From contig JAITAP010000010.1 of NCBI GenBank assembly GCA_031284065.1, forward strand, positions 1 to 21,245: DNA of 21,245 nucleotides, given 5' to 3'. Both the position numbers and the translations under genes were made by a program. Shown here one piece after another: positions 13,820 through 21,245 of the stretch; the stretch's first letter is position 1; the number at the start of each line of letters is the position of its first letter. The DNA comes from Prevotellaceae bacterium (GTDB lineage: Bacteria > Bacteroidota > Bacteroidia > Bacteroidales > UBA932). The notes beneath the pieces were generated by a model. It saw only the letters and a list, made by a program, of their open reading frames with translations. It was not told the origin of the DNA and did no database searches.

Positions 13820-13857
13820 TTGCTCATTATTCATTCATTGCTCATTATTCATTGTTC
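13820..13857. repeat. Short tandem repeat between RND and flavodoxin genes
   Basis: The 16-base unit TTGCTCATTATTCATT occurs at 13820-13835 and 13838-13853 with an 18-base period, followed by a partial third copy. A related CATTGTTCATTAATCATT stretch lies between rsmF and the AraC remnant (895-912). These ATG/TAA-rich linkers are common in Bacteroidota intergenic DNA. Confidence 0.6.
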
Positions 13858-13858
13858 A

Positions 13859-16800
13859 TTATTCCTCTACCTCCACCCGGTTTGCCTTGCGCACCTTTTT
13901 TCCGCGCCCGAAGTTGAAGGCGGCGTAGAGGGCGGGCACCACCAGCAGCGTCATCAGGGTGGAGAAGGTGAGGCCTCCGATGATGGCGATACCCATAGGC
14001 TGCCACATTTCCGAGCCTTCGCCGCTTCCAAAGGCGAGCGGTATCATGCCCAGTATGGTGGTGAGCGAGGTCATCAGCACGGGGCGCAGGCGCGACTTGC
14101 CCGACGTTATCACCGCCTCGTGGAGCGCCATGCCGCGTTCGCGTTGCAGGTTGGTGAAATCGACTATCACAATACCGTTTTTCACCACAATGCCCACCAG
14201 CATAATCGCGCCGATGAGGGCAATTATGCTGAGCGAGGTGCCCGTTAGCCACAGGGCAAGGAACACGCCCGTGAAAGCAAACAGGATGGACACCATGATG
14301 ATGAGCGGCTTGCCAAGCGACTCAAACTGTGCCGCCATGACAATGTACACCAGCAGAATGATGAGCAGCATGAGGGTTACCATGTCGGCAAACGACTCCT
14401 CCTGGTCTTCCACCGTGCCGGCCACCGCCACCGCCACGCCCTGCGGGATGTTGAGCTGGCGGATGCCTGCGCGCGCGCCTGTGGCAACATCTCCCAGCGT
14501 TGCCTCCGGCGCCAGCGACGCCGACACGGTAACCACGCGCTGCCGGTCTTCGCGCTCAATGATGGGCGGGGTAAACCGCTCCACCACTGTGGCCACCTCG
14601 CTCAGGCGGATGGCCTGCCCCGCGCTGTTGTAGAGGAGAATGTTTTGAATGTCCGACACGGAGGTGCGGAACGGCTCGGCGTAGCGCACCACAATGTCGT
14701 ACTCCTCGCCGTCCTCGCGGTAGAGCGAGGCGGTAAGCCCGTTGATGCGGTTGCGCACGTAGCTGGCGGCGGTGGCGGTGTTGACGCCAAACTTGGCCAG
14801 CTTTTGCCGGTCAAAGTCCACCCGCATTTCCACCTTCATCTTTTCGCGGCTCACGTTCACGTCGCGCGCGCCGGGCACGTCGCGCATTTTTTCGGCCAGC
14901 TCGGAGGCTATTTTTCCGGTCTGCTCAAAGTCGTGGCCATACACCTTCACGTCCACCGTGCTGTTTCCCATTCCGCCGCCCATTCCGCCGCCGCCCACCG
15001 AGTACTTTTCTACCTCCGGCACGCGCTTGATAATGTTGCGCAGCACCTCGCCTATTTCGTTCTGCGTGCGCGTGCGGTCTTTGCGGTCAACCAGCGTAAT
15101 GTTGTACGAAATCTGGTTCACGCCGGAGTTTCCGAACAGGGCGGCAAAGCCCGCCTGATCGTCGGCTCCCGCGCTCACCGAGATGAACTTTATTTCGGAC
15201 GGGCAGCTGTCGTGAAACGCTGCCTCCAGCTGGTGCGCAATGGCGCTCGTTTCCTCAAGGTTAAAGTTGACCGGCAGCTCCACCGTTGCCGATACGCGCC
15301 CCTCGTCGGAGGAGGGCATAAAGTCGGTGGGCACCAGGCTTAGCAGGAACAGGCTGGAAATAAAGAGCAGGAGCGACACGGTAATGGTTACGGCCTTGTG
15401 GCGCACCACCCAGCCCAGCATACGGGCGTAGCCGACGTCTATCTTGGTCAGCGCGTAGTCGATGGGCTTATAGACAATGCCCGTGCCCTTGTAGGTGTGC
15501 GTTGCCTTGTAGCGCAACATTCGCGCCGAGAGCATGGGGGTAATGGTAACGGCGGCAATCACCGAAGTGGCAATCACAATGGTAACAATCCACCCCAGCT
15601 GCTTGAACATGATGCCCGCCATGCCGCCCAGCATGGTGAGGGGCAGGAACACGGCAATAATCGTAAGCGTGGCGGCAATCACCGAGAGCCACACCTCGTT
15701 GGTGCCGTAAACGGCGGCGTCGTTGGGGCGCGCCTTTCGCTCAAGGTGCTTCGTGATATTTTCGAGCACCACGATGGCATCGTCCACCACCATGCCGATG
15801 GCGATGGAGAGCGAGCTGAGCGAAATAATGTTGAGCGTGCCGCCCGTGAGCATCAGGTAGATGAAGCACGTGAGCAGCGAGAGCGGAATGGTGAGGACAA
15901 TGATGATGGTAGCCCGCCAGCGCCCCAGAAACGTCAGCACCACCAGAATGACGAATATGAAAGCGTAGAGCACCGTTTCGGTGAGGCTGTTGATGCTCTC
16001 GGTAATGTGCGTGGAGGAGTCGTAGAGGATGTTGAGCTTCACGTCGTCGGGCAGCGTTTCCTGCAGCTCGGGCAGGAACTTGGCTATGGCTTCGCAGATG
16101 GCCACCGAGTTGGCGCCCGACTGCTTCATGATGACCACGCGCACCGCCCGATGCCCGTTTACGGTTTCCTCCACCGTCATCTTTTTGATGGTGTCCTTAA
16201 CTGCGGCAATATCGGACATGCGGATTTCGCGCCCTCCCACGTTCGTCACCACAATATCCCGGATTTGCCGGCTCTGGGTAAACTCGCCCTCCACGCGCAG
16301 CGACATGCGCTCCGAGCCAATATCCATCGCGCCGGCGGGGATGTTGGCGTTTTCGGCGGCAATAATTTGCCCCAGCTGCTCAATGGTGAGGTGGTAGGCC
16401 TCCATCTTTTGCGGGTCAACGTTGATTTGCACCTCGCGGGTAGGCGCTCCGCTAATGCTCACCTGCCCCACGCCGTCGATACGGTTGATGGGGTTTGCCA
16501 CCTTTTCGTCGAGCATTTTGTACAGCCCCTCGTAGCTCTCGCTGGCGGTGGCCGTCAGCTGCATGATGGGCATCATGCTCGTGCTAAGCTTGATGATGAG
16601 GGGCTTGTCTGCGCCGTCGGGCAGGTAGGACTCCACCCGCCCCAGCGCGTCGCGCACGTCGTTGGCCGCCTCGTCGAGGTTAGCCCCCCACTCAAACTCC
16701 AGCGACACCACCGACATGTTTTCGCGCGAGCTGGAGGTAATTTTCTTGAGGTGCGACACGGTGTTGAGGTTGTCCTCCATGCGTCGCGTAATGTTTTGCT

Positions 16801-16978
16801 CAATATCCTCCGCGCTTGCCCCCACGTAGGAGGTAACTACCGAGAGGTAGGGTATCTCCATGTCGGGGTAAAGGTCGATGGACAGCTTGTTGAGGGAAAA
16901 GAATCCCAGCACCACCGCTCCGATAAAGATGAGGATGGTAGAAATAGGGTTGCGGACAGCGGTTTCGTAAATTTTCAT
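13859..16978 (-). CDS. RND efflux permease (HAE1/AcrB-like)
   Basis: Inner-membrane proton-driven efflux pump of 1039 residues, the normal full length. It shows the RND opening helix (KIYETAVRNPISTILIFIGAV), two large periplasmic loops, and the TM4 motif GMVVDDAIVVLENI with the proton-relay pair Asp399-Asp400. It ends with TM12 (IAIIGGLTFSTLMTLLVVPALYAAF) and a short basic tail. A Gly/Met-rich insert (GGGGMGGGMGN) lies in the second periplasmic loop. Substrate type is not deducible; the sequence is closer to drug/lipophile pumps than to CusA-type metal pumps, since no Met triad was recognised. Periplasmic adaptor and TolC genes, normally upstream, are absent; the gene there is the restriction-modification methyltransferase. 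The matching PG0541-type gene is far downstream. Confidence 0.93.
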   Translation of the reverse strand: MKIYETAVRNPISTILIFIGAVVLGFFSLNKLSIDLYPDMEIPYLSVVTSYVGASAEDIEQNITRRMEDNLNTVSHLKKITSSSRENMSVVSLEFEWGANLDEAANDVRDALGRVESYLPDGADKPLIIKLSTSMMPIMQLTATASESYEGLYKMLDEKVANPINRIDGVGQVSISGAPTREVQINVDPQKMEAYHLTIEQLGQIIAAENANIPAGAMDIGSERMSLRVEGEFTQSRQIRDIVVTNVGGREIRMSDIAAVKDTIKKMTVEETVNGHRAVRVVIMKQSGANSVAICEAIAKFLPELQETLPDDVKLNILYDSSTHITESINSLTETVLYAFIFVILVVLTFLGRWRATIIIVLTIPLSLLTCFIYLMLTGGTLNIISLSSLSIAIGMVVDDAIVVLENITKHLERKARPNDAAVYGTNEVWLSVIAATLTIIAVFLPLTMLGGMAGIMFKQLGWIVTIVIATSVIAAVTITPMLSARMLRYKATHTYKGTGIVYKPIDYALTKIDVGYARMLGWVVRHKAVTITVSLLLFISSLFLLSLVPTDFMPSSDEGRVSATVELPVNFNLEETSAIAHQLEAAFHDSCPSEIKFISVSAGADDQAGFAALFGNSGVNQISYNITLVDRKDRTRTQNEIGEVLRNIIKRVPEVEKYSVGGGGMGGGMGNSTVDVKVYGHDFEQTGKIASELAEKMRDVPGARDVNVSREKMKVEMRVDFDRQKLAKFGVNTATAASYVRNRINGLTASLYREDGEEYDIVVRYAEPFRTSVSDIQNILLYNSAGQAIRLSEVATVVERFTPPIIEREDRQRVVTVSASLAPEATLGDVATGARAGIRQLNIPQGVAVAVAGTVEDQEESFADMVTLMLLIILLVYIVMAAQFESLGKPLIIMVSILFAFTGVFLALWLTGTSLSIIALIGAIMLVGIVVKNGIVIVDFTNLQRERGMALHEAVITSGKSRLRPVLMTSLTTILGMIPLAFGSGEGSEMWQPMGIAIIGGLTFSTLMTLLVVPALYAAFNFGRGKKVRKANRVEVEE

Positions 16979-17091
16979 GATGTTTTGTGTTGATGCGCCC
17001 CGCAGGGCGGCTGGTTAATAATTGGTTTTTGAATTAATTGTTTTGGTTAATTGTTATTGATATTTGGAATATGAGAATAATTTACAATTTT

Positions 17092-17931
17092 TCACACGGT
17101 ATTTTCTATGCTTTCAAACAAGTTCAGAGCAATACCGTCGCTATTTCCATGCTTTCTGAAATCTAACTTATACTCTGTTTTTATTACGCCTGCATTGTCG
17201 AGCCTGTCCAGTATCATTCTATAGTACTCCGGGTGCAGCTCGCAGCTGATGTAGTTTCTTTTCAGGTTTTTGCACAAAACCAGCTCGCTCCCGCTCCCGC
17301 CAAAGAGAATAAAGCAGTCGTCGTACTCCTGCGTGCAAGACTTAATTAGCATCTCTACCAGCGGCAAAGGAATTTGGCAAGAGTGAAATGTTTTATCTTT
17401 ACTTACATTTTTAACCAAATCGTAGTAAAACCAGCTGTACGGCATACGTCCCGTGTGCCCTGCCGCAATACGTCCCAGTATTCGCTTATCGGTTGGATTT
17501 TGGTAGGGTACAGCCACGTTATTTTTGTAAAACGCATTATCGCTTGTTTTGGTTGCGTGTAGAATACTGCGGTGGGCGGTTGTGAATTTTCGCGGTGAAT
17601 GCCCCACGTTTGTGTTATACACCCATACGTAGTCGCAAACATCATGCGCATTATCGTCCAAATATTTTACCCGTAAGTACGCATTTTGCTTTGGGTAGTT
17701 TAGCATAAACAAGTTGCCTGTTGGCTTCAAAACGCGCATACATTCTTTGGCCAGCTCAACGTACCAGTCAATGTAATCGTTCCACTTCTGCGTATAGTTC
17801 TTTCCGGCATAGTTGATTCCTACGTTATAGTCAGGGTCGCCATAAACCATATCCAATGAGTTGTCCGGAATTTTTTTAATGACGTTCATTACGTCGTCAT
17901 GAAAAATTTTATTTCTAAATTCTGTCAACAT
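17092..17931 (-). CDS. DNA methyltransferase of a restriction-modification cassette (N6-A/N4-C type)
   Basis: The 279-residue methyltransferase has permuted (beta-class) motif order. Motif IV VYGDPDYNVGINY lies near the N-terminus (DPDY at 32-35, in place of the usual DPPY). The SAM-binding motif I FILFGGSGSELVLCKNL and the acidic CELHPEYY lie at about 207-237. Family knowledge: this class methylates the exocyclic amine of A or C. A Pro-to-Asp change inside the catalytic tetrad is unusual, but the first Asp and the Tyr are kept and the motif is followed by Asn, as in active enzymes. It starts one base after the endonuclease stop, so the cassette is tightly coupled. The recognition sequence cannot be inferred. 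The gene is AT-rich compared with the adjacent RND gene, which suggests transfer. Confidence 0.82.
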   Translation of the reverse strand: MLTEFRNKIFHDDVMNVIKKIPDNSLDMVYGDPDYNVGINYAGKNYTQKWNDYIDWYVELAKECMRVLKPTGNLFMLNYPKQNAYLRVKYLDDNAHDVCDYVWVYNTNVGHSPRKFTTAHRSILHATKTSDNAFYKNNVAVPYQNPTDKRILGRIAAGHTGRMPYSWFYYDLVKNVSKDKTFHSCQIPLPLVEMLIKSCTQEYDDCFILFGGSGSELVLCKNLKRNYISCELHPEYYRMILDRLDNAGVIKTEYKLDFRKHGNSDGIALNLFESIENTV

Positions 17932-17932
17932 T

Positions 17933-18748
17933 TTAGTTGATATTAATTAAGTTGTATGATGCCGATTTTATGAATTTGATAGTCGTAATATCCAATGGGT
18001 TCTCAAACGTATATGCCCAAAGCCGTAGCGTGTCATTGCCCTTTGCCTGCTCGTGAACGACGTAAACACAATAAATATTTTTGATTTTGCCTTTCAGCGC
18101 AGTACTCCGGTTTGCGTTGTAGTAGTACAAAAATGGATGGTAAATCTGGTAAACGCTAAAGCTGTCAGGCTTTCCATTCTTACCCTCAAAAACCCCTATT
18201 GTTCCTTGAAGCTCTATTGTCAGGTCAACTTCTATTTGAATATTTTTCAGCTCCATTTTTGTTCCTTTACCAAAGTAGTACTCAAAGGAAGTTTTTGTTC
18301 GGTGAGGAAAATAGGTTTTAGGGCGTTTCAAAGTATCAATATCGTCAAATTCGGTATCCTTGCCGAATAAAAAATGGTGCAGTATTCTTTGGTTGTTAGC
18401 CACTGAAAGAATGTTACTCTCGCTTGAGTTGTACTGGTTAAGAATCGACTTTTTATACTCCCAATCTATTTTCTTCTGAACGGGCTCAAAATCATGAAAA
18501 ACTTTATTGATACCTTTAATGAACTTATGTTTCCCGCCTCCAATGTGAATAATTGCATAGTTGTTTTTCAGCAAAACCTCCGGCAGCTTTGCTTTACTAT
18601 CAAGCTTGGTTACGTCAAACGGGTTGCCGAAGCCTACTTTTCGGCAAGCATCTTTTACCAAGTCATTGTGAAAAACAAGGTTGTTTTGTTGCTTGCAAAT
18701 CTTAAAAAGGAGCTCTATCACTTGGCCTTTTTTACTTTCTTTTTTCAT
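17933..18748 (-). CDS. Probable restriction endonuclease, PD-(D/E)XK type
   Basis: The protein is about 271 residues from the ATG at 18746-18748; a TTG four codons upstream would also be possible. The N-terminal third looks like a winged-helix DNA-binding region (KKGQVIELLFKICKQQNN...). The catalytic core is QIEVDLTIE ... GVFEGKNGKPDSFSVYQIYHPF, giving Asp179 and the ExK pair Glu192/Lys194 in numbering from the TTG, a textbook D...ExK nuclease centre. The conserved QIYHPFLYYYN segment follows the core. Its place between the DUF1016-type nuclease gene and the methyltransferase gene (one base gap to the latter) strongly supports the role of cognate restriction enzyme. No closer family name is offered with confidence. 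Confidence 0.75.
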   Translation of the reverse strand: MKKESKKGQVIELLFKICKQQNNLVFHNDLVKDACRKVGFGNPFDVTKLDSKAKLPEVLLKNNYAIIHIGGGKHKFIKGINKVFHDFEPVQKKIDWEYKKSILNQYNSSESNILSVANNQRILHHFLFGKDTEFDDIDTLKRPKTYFPHRTKTSFEYYFGKGTKMELKNIQIEVDLTIELQGTIGVFEGKNGKPDSFSVYQIYHPFLYYYNANRSTALKGKIKNIYCVYVVHEQAKGNDTLRLWAYTFENPLDITTIKFIKSASYNLININ

Positions 18749-18777
18749 TTCGGCTTTCAATTTGTTTTTGCTTGTTG

Positions 18778-19788
18778 CTATTTTTTCATAATTTGTGTCA
18801 CCTCTGCTATCAGCTTTTGCTTGTTAGGAAGTATTGTGGTGTATTTTGAAGCAAACACGCTGTTCTCAAATCCGCCCAAGATGTATTCAGCGGTTATTTC
18901 ATCTTTTTCCGTGCAAAGAATAATGCCTATTGGAAGGTTGTCATTTTCATCGTTGACTTCTGTTTTGTAGTAGTTCAGGTACGTATTTAGCTGCCCTCCG
19001 TCCGCTATGCTCAGCTTGGTTGTTTTAAGCTCTATTAAAATATAGGCTTTCAGAATTTTGTTGTAAAAGACCATGTCAACGTAGTAGTGCGTGTTATTGA
19101 TGGTAATTCGCTGCTGAGAGCCAACAAACATAAATCCTCTGCCAAGCTCCAGCAAGAAGCTTTCGAGGTGGCGGATTAGCTTAGCCTCCAAATCTTTTTC
19201 GAGCAATGGCTTGTTTTCGGGTATTCCCAAAAATTCAAAAACGTACGGATTTTTCAGAATATCATCAGCTTTTGCTATTTCTTGCCCTCTTCGGGATAGC
19301 GCCAACACCTTTTCTTTACGGCTCTCCCCCGATGAAAGCAACAAACGCTCGTAAAGGGAAGTGTCTATTTGCCTTTTCAATTCTCTAATTGACCACGAAG
19401 AGTTAACAGACTCTTTTTCGTAAAAGCTTCGCTTGTTTTTATCCTCAATAATCAAAAGCTCACAAATATGCGACCAACTCAAGTGTCCAGACAGTGTCTG
19501 GACATCGGCATATTCTATGTAGAATCTTTTCATATTGAATAAATTAGACCTCGAAAATCCTTTCCCTAATTCATTGGTAAGCTGCTTTGAAAGATGAAGA
19601 ATTATTTGCCGCGAAGTCTGGTTGTCAATGTTGTTTTTTTGCTCGCTTTCCACTATTGTTTTCCCAATGTTCCAATAGGTAGCAAGGAGTTCCTCGTTGA
19701 CTTTTTTAAACACGCTTTCCCGTGCTTTCAAAACTATTGACTTGATGTTTTCAAGTAAGGTCTTATCTATGTTGGCAATATTTTCCAA
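18778..19788 (-). CDS. DUF1016/YhcG-type PD-(D/E)XK nuclease
   Basis: The 336-residue protein has an N-terminal DUF1016 helical domain (about residues 10-150), including ELLATYWNIGKTIVE and LGKGFSRSNLFNMKRFY. The C-terminal nuclease domain contains HYYVDMVFYN (Asp238), AYILIELKTTKL (Glu253, Lys255) and GGQLNTYLNYY (Gln266): the D...ExK...Q centre of this family is intact. Family knowledge: YhcG-like proteins are Holliday-junction-resolvase-like nucleases often found with restriction systems; their exact role is unclear. The start is TTG at 19786-19788, with an in-frame stop 22 bases upstream and no ATG until codon 86, so TTG is the best choice. It leads a three-gene operon into the endonuclease, 29 bases downstream, and the methyltransferase. 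Confidence 0.85.
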   Translation of the reverse strand: MENIANIDKTLLENIKSIVLKARESVFKKVNEELLATYWNIGKTIVESEQKNNIDNQTSRQIILHLSKQLTNELGKGFSRSNLFNMKRFYIEYADVQTLSGHLSWSHICELLIIEDKNKRSFYEKESVNSSWSIRELKRQIDTSLYERLLLSSGESRKEKVLALSRRGQEIAKADDILKNPYVFEFLGIPENKPLLEKDLEAKLIRHLESFLLELGRGFMFVGSQQRITINNTHYYVDMVFYNKILKAYILIELKTTKLSIADGGQLNTYLNYYKTEVNDENDNLPIGIILCTEKDEITAEYILGGFENSVFASKYTTILPNKQKLIAEVTQIMKK

Positions 19789-19821
19789 TTGTAATGCGTA
19801 AAAAGTATTCTACATTTATCG

Positions 19822-20099
19822 ACCGGCTAAAATCCGGTTGTTTTATTTATCTGACAATCAATTTGTTATGCTATAATGGCGGTTTTTTTAAATCCGCCGC
19901 TTCCCCTTTTTGTGTGTCTGCGCTGCCCCGCCTGCGCCATCCCGTTAGGGGTGGAACGCTCGGTAGAGAATATCGTTCCCCGCCAAAGCCGACATTCCGC
20001 AGGAATGTTTCCGAAACATTTGTGGGCACATTCCTAACGGAATGTGTTGCACACGGGGCTTTGCCCATTTCTACCGAGCGATTCATTCCTAACGGAATG
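19822..20099. repeat. Palindrome-rich gene-free block
   Basis: About 350 bases (19789-20139) without a credible gene. They contain ACCGG-N7-CCGGT at 19822-19838 and an inverted pair CGCTCGGTAGA (19957-19967) / TCTACCGAGCG (20070-20080) enclosing a 124-bp element. Inside or next to it are ACATTCCGCAGGAATGT (19992-20008), AATGTTTCCGAAACATT (20004-20020) and two copies of CATTCCTAACGGAATG (20029-20044 and 20084-20099). Frames on both strands through the block are translations of these repeats and are not called. Confidence 0.75.
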
Positions 20100-20139
20100 A
20101 AAAACGCAACCACCCTGCAACGCCCTACGGACGCTGGGC

Positions 20140-20364
20140 TCACGATTTTAATTTTTTCATATACAGCTTCAGCGCTTTCCAATTGTAGATTACGTGATAG
20201 ACCGCAAGAACAATAAACAACAGCCCTGCAACAAAGTGTACAAGTTTGACAATAAATTCGGCTTTTTCGCCGATTAAATCGTCGAGCACAGCCGCTAATC
20301 CTGTCATTGCAAGCAGAATCACATCAAAGAATAATACTACCGAAACCAGCTCTCTCTTTTTCAT
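20140..20364 (-). CDS. Two-helix DUF4405-like membrane protein
   Basis: The 74-residue integral membrane protein has helices at about residues 7-28 and 37-60. The second carries His43 and His57 in an LVHFVAG...YHVIYNW pattern typical of DUF4405/cytochrome-b561-like proteins, where such histidines can bind haem. It is short compared with full DUF4405 proteins and may work as a dimer. The ATG at 20362-20364 lies one base after the stop of the flavin-type PPOX gene, so the two are co-expressed, suggesting a small redox pair (inference). Confidence 0.6.
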   Translation of the reverse strand: MKKRELVSVVLFFDVILLAMTGLAAVLDDLIGEKAEFIVKLVHFVAGLLFIVLAVYHVIYNWKALKLYMKKLKS

Positions 20365-20365
20365 C

Positions 20366-20764
20366 TCAGTACAGCGTCCTTACCTCCTTGCCGCCCGCTG
20401 CGCCTTGCCGCGTAGCGGTGGCGGTAACAAGTATGCACGCTGACAGGGCGTCCTCCTTTCCGGCGTATATGCTGGCGAGCGCGGGCATGGCCTCAATAAA
20501 TTTTTCGGTAATCTCCTTCGAGTTGCTCAGCTCCACGCGGCCGCTCACCCTGTAAAAAGTTCCATCCGGCGACATGCTGCAAATCTCCACGTTGGGATTT
20601 TTCTGCATTTGCCGGTAAACGTCCTTTTGGCTGCTTGTGCAAAACGCCAGCTTGCCGTTTACCTCAATCAGCACCCCAAACGGGCGCACGCGCGGGCTGT
20701 CGCCGTCAGCCGTCGCCAAAAAAAATGCGCTGTTTGCCGTAAAAAATTCCAGTACCTGTTTCAT
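20366..20764 (-). CDS. Pyridoxamine 5'-phosphate oxidase-fold (PPOX) flavin-binding protein
   Basis: The 132-residue protein has the split-barrel PPOX fold: FFTANSAFFLATADGDSPRVRPFGVL (about 8-33), then KLAFCTSSQKDVYRQMQKNPNVEICSMSPDGTFYRVSG and a helix EITEKFIEAMP. Family knowledge: small PPOX-like proteins bind FMN, haem or F420 and are often oxidoreductases of unknown substrate. The C-terminal stretch after about residue 110 is Ala/Thr-rich and less like the usual aromatic ending, so the tail may have drifted. The ATG at 20762-20764 has one of the few clear Shine-Dalgarno sequences in the window (AAAGGAGAAAAGCTT before the ATG). It is followed by the DUF4405-like gene. Confidence 0.8.
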   Translation of the reverse strand: MKQVLEFFTANSAFFLATADGDSPRVRPFGVLIEVNGKLAFCTSSQKDVYRQMQKNPNVEICSMSPDGTFYRVSGRVELSNSKEITEKFIEAMPALASIYAGKEDALSACILVTATATRQGAAGGKEVRTLY

Positions 20765-20848
20765 AAGCTTTTCTCCTTTTTTTATTAGTTTTTATTGGTC
20801 ATCGTCATCAAAAAATTCGTAAATATGTACCCGGACGCTTGCGTGTAA

Positions 20849-21220
20849 TCAAGACGTTAATGCTACCCCCACCCACACGGCGGCAAACCCCGCCGCGACG
20901 CTTGCGGCAACATATACGGCGAGCATTGCGTAGCTGCCCGCCTGATACATTTGCACGTTCTCCAGCGAAAACGCCGAAAAGGTGGTGAAGCCTCCGCAAA
21001 ATCCGGTTACCAGCAGGGCTCTTTGGGGAGCGCCCATCCACCCCGCCCTCAGCGACGCCCCCGCCAGCGCGCCTGCCAAAAAACACCCCAGCACGTTGAC
21101 GGCAAACGTTGCCACAGGAAACGTGAACGCCGCCGCCTTTGCCGTAACCCGCGAGGCGAGGTAGCGCAAAATGCTTCCCGCACCGCCGCCCAATCCCGCA
21201 AATAATATTTCTTTCACCAT
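20849..21220 (-). CDS. crcB: Fluoride channel FluC/CrcB
   Basis: Inner-membrane fluoride exporter of 123 residues with four predicted helices. Family motifs are GGGAGSILRY (11-20), NVLGCFLAG with Asn42, and GFCGGFTTFSAFSLE (73-87), which carries the phenylalanine box and the central sodium-site TTFS segment. Family knowledge: FluC is a dual-topology dimer that lets fluoride leave the cell. The ATG at 21218-21220 is the family start. Only 25 bases of leader remain in the window, so a fluoride riboswitch upstream can neither be seen nor excluded. An 84-base gap separates it from the PPOX gene. Confidence 0.93.
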   Translation of the reverse strand: MVKEILFAGLGGGAGSILRYLASRVTAKAAAFTFPVATFAVNVLGCFLAGALAGASLRAGWMGAPQRALLVTGFCGGFTTFSAFSLENVQMYQAGSYAMLAVYVAASVAAGFAAVWVGVALTS

Positions 21221-21245
21221 AGCGTTTGCTTGTTTTTAAGGCCAA

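Noticed and set aside
15398..16993. Long plus-strand frame (531 codons) opposite the RND gene
   Set aside because: Antisense shadow of a full-length RND permease; the His/Arg/Gly-rich product has no family features.
19794..20216. 140-codon plus-strand frame and a 103-codon minus-strand frame in the repeat block
   Set aside because: Both run through stacked palindromes and overlap the DUF4405-like gene; composition follows the repeats, not a protein.
20765..20848. Short minus-strand frame ending in Y-E-F-F-D-D-D-D-Q between crcB and the PPOX gene
   Set aside because: It looks like a protein tail but has an in-frame stop about 18 codons upstream and no start codon.
21221..21245. Fluoride riboswitch upstream of crcB
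   Set aside because: Only 25 bases of leader are in the window; no structure can be assessed.

Overview
The window looks like a chromosomal segment of a Bacteroidota (probably Bacteroidales) bacterium. Evidence for this is the set of promoter-like sites matching the Bacteroidota -33 TTTG / -7 TAnnTTTG pattern, the general lack of Shine-Dalgarno sequences, and genes typical of that phylum (PG0541-type transporter-associated protein, DUF6364-type ribbon-helix-helix protein, Bacteroidota-type RsmF and Pgk). No rRNA, tRNA or CRISPR array was seen. Every gene I can support lies on the minus strand, so transcription runs from high to low coordinates.

Layout from the right end (21245) leftwards: a FluC/CrcB fluoride channel; a PPOX-fold flavin protein with a two-helix DUF4405-like membrane protein; a gene-free block of palindromic repeats (about 19840-20110); an AT-rich restriction-modification cassette (DUF1016/YhcG-type nuclease, PD-(D/E)XK endonuclease, DNA methyltransferase; 17092-19788); an RND efflux permease without adaptor or TolC partner; a membrane-anchored flavodoxin; a ribbon-helix-helix protein coupled to an AAA_14/DUF4143 ATPase; a 63-residue protein abutting an outer-membrane barrel-like protein; a PIN/antitoxin module whose toxin is broken; a tight operon of RhuM protein, AAA15/OLD-like ATPase and DUF3226-like Toprim protein (6399-9174); a Gdx/SugE guanidinium exporter; a hairpin repeat; a HAD phosphatase, a PG0541-type protein and a DEDDy 3'-5' exonuclease; then pgk, rsmF and a truncated AraC-type sensor gene, separated by repeat blocks.

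Housekeeping or metabolic genes (pgk, rsmF, HAD phosphatase, exonuclease, efflux and fluoride or guanidinium export) alternate with accessory defence-type genes. The PG0541 protein normally accompanies an RND efflux pump but lies about 8.6 kb downstream of the permease. The permease also lacks its adaptor, with the restriction-modification cassette directly upstream. I infer that an efflux locus was broken up by accessory insertions.

The best candidates for an undescribed system are the RhuM-ATPase-Toprim operon, which resembles a split OLD/PARIS-like module with a RhuM protein in front, and the RHH-AAA_14 pair, which has an operator-like inverted repeat over its promoter. An 80-bp duplication of the rhuM promoter and first 18 codons flanks the PIN/antitoxin module and records a past rearrangement.
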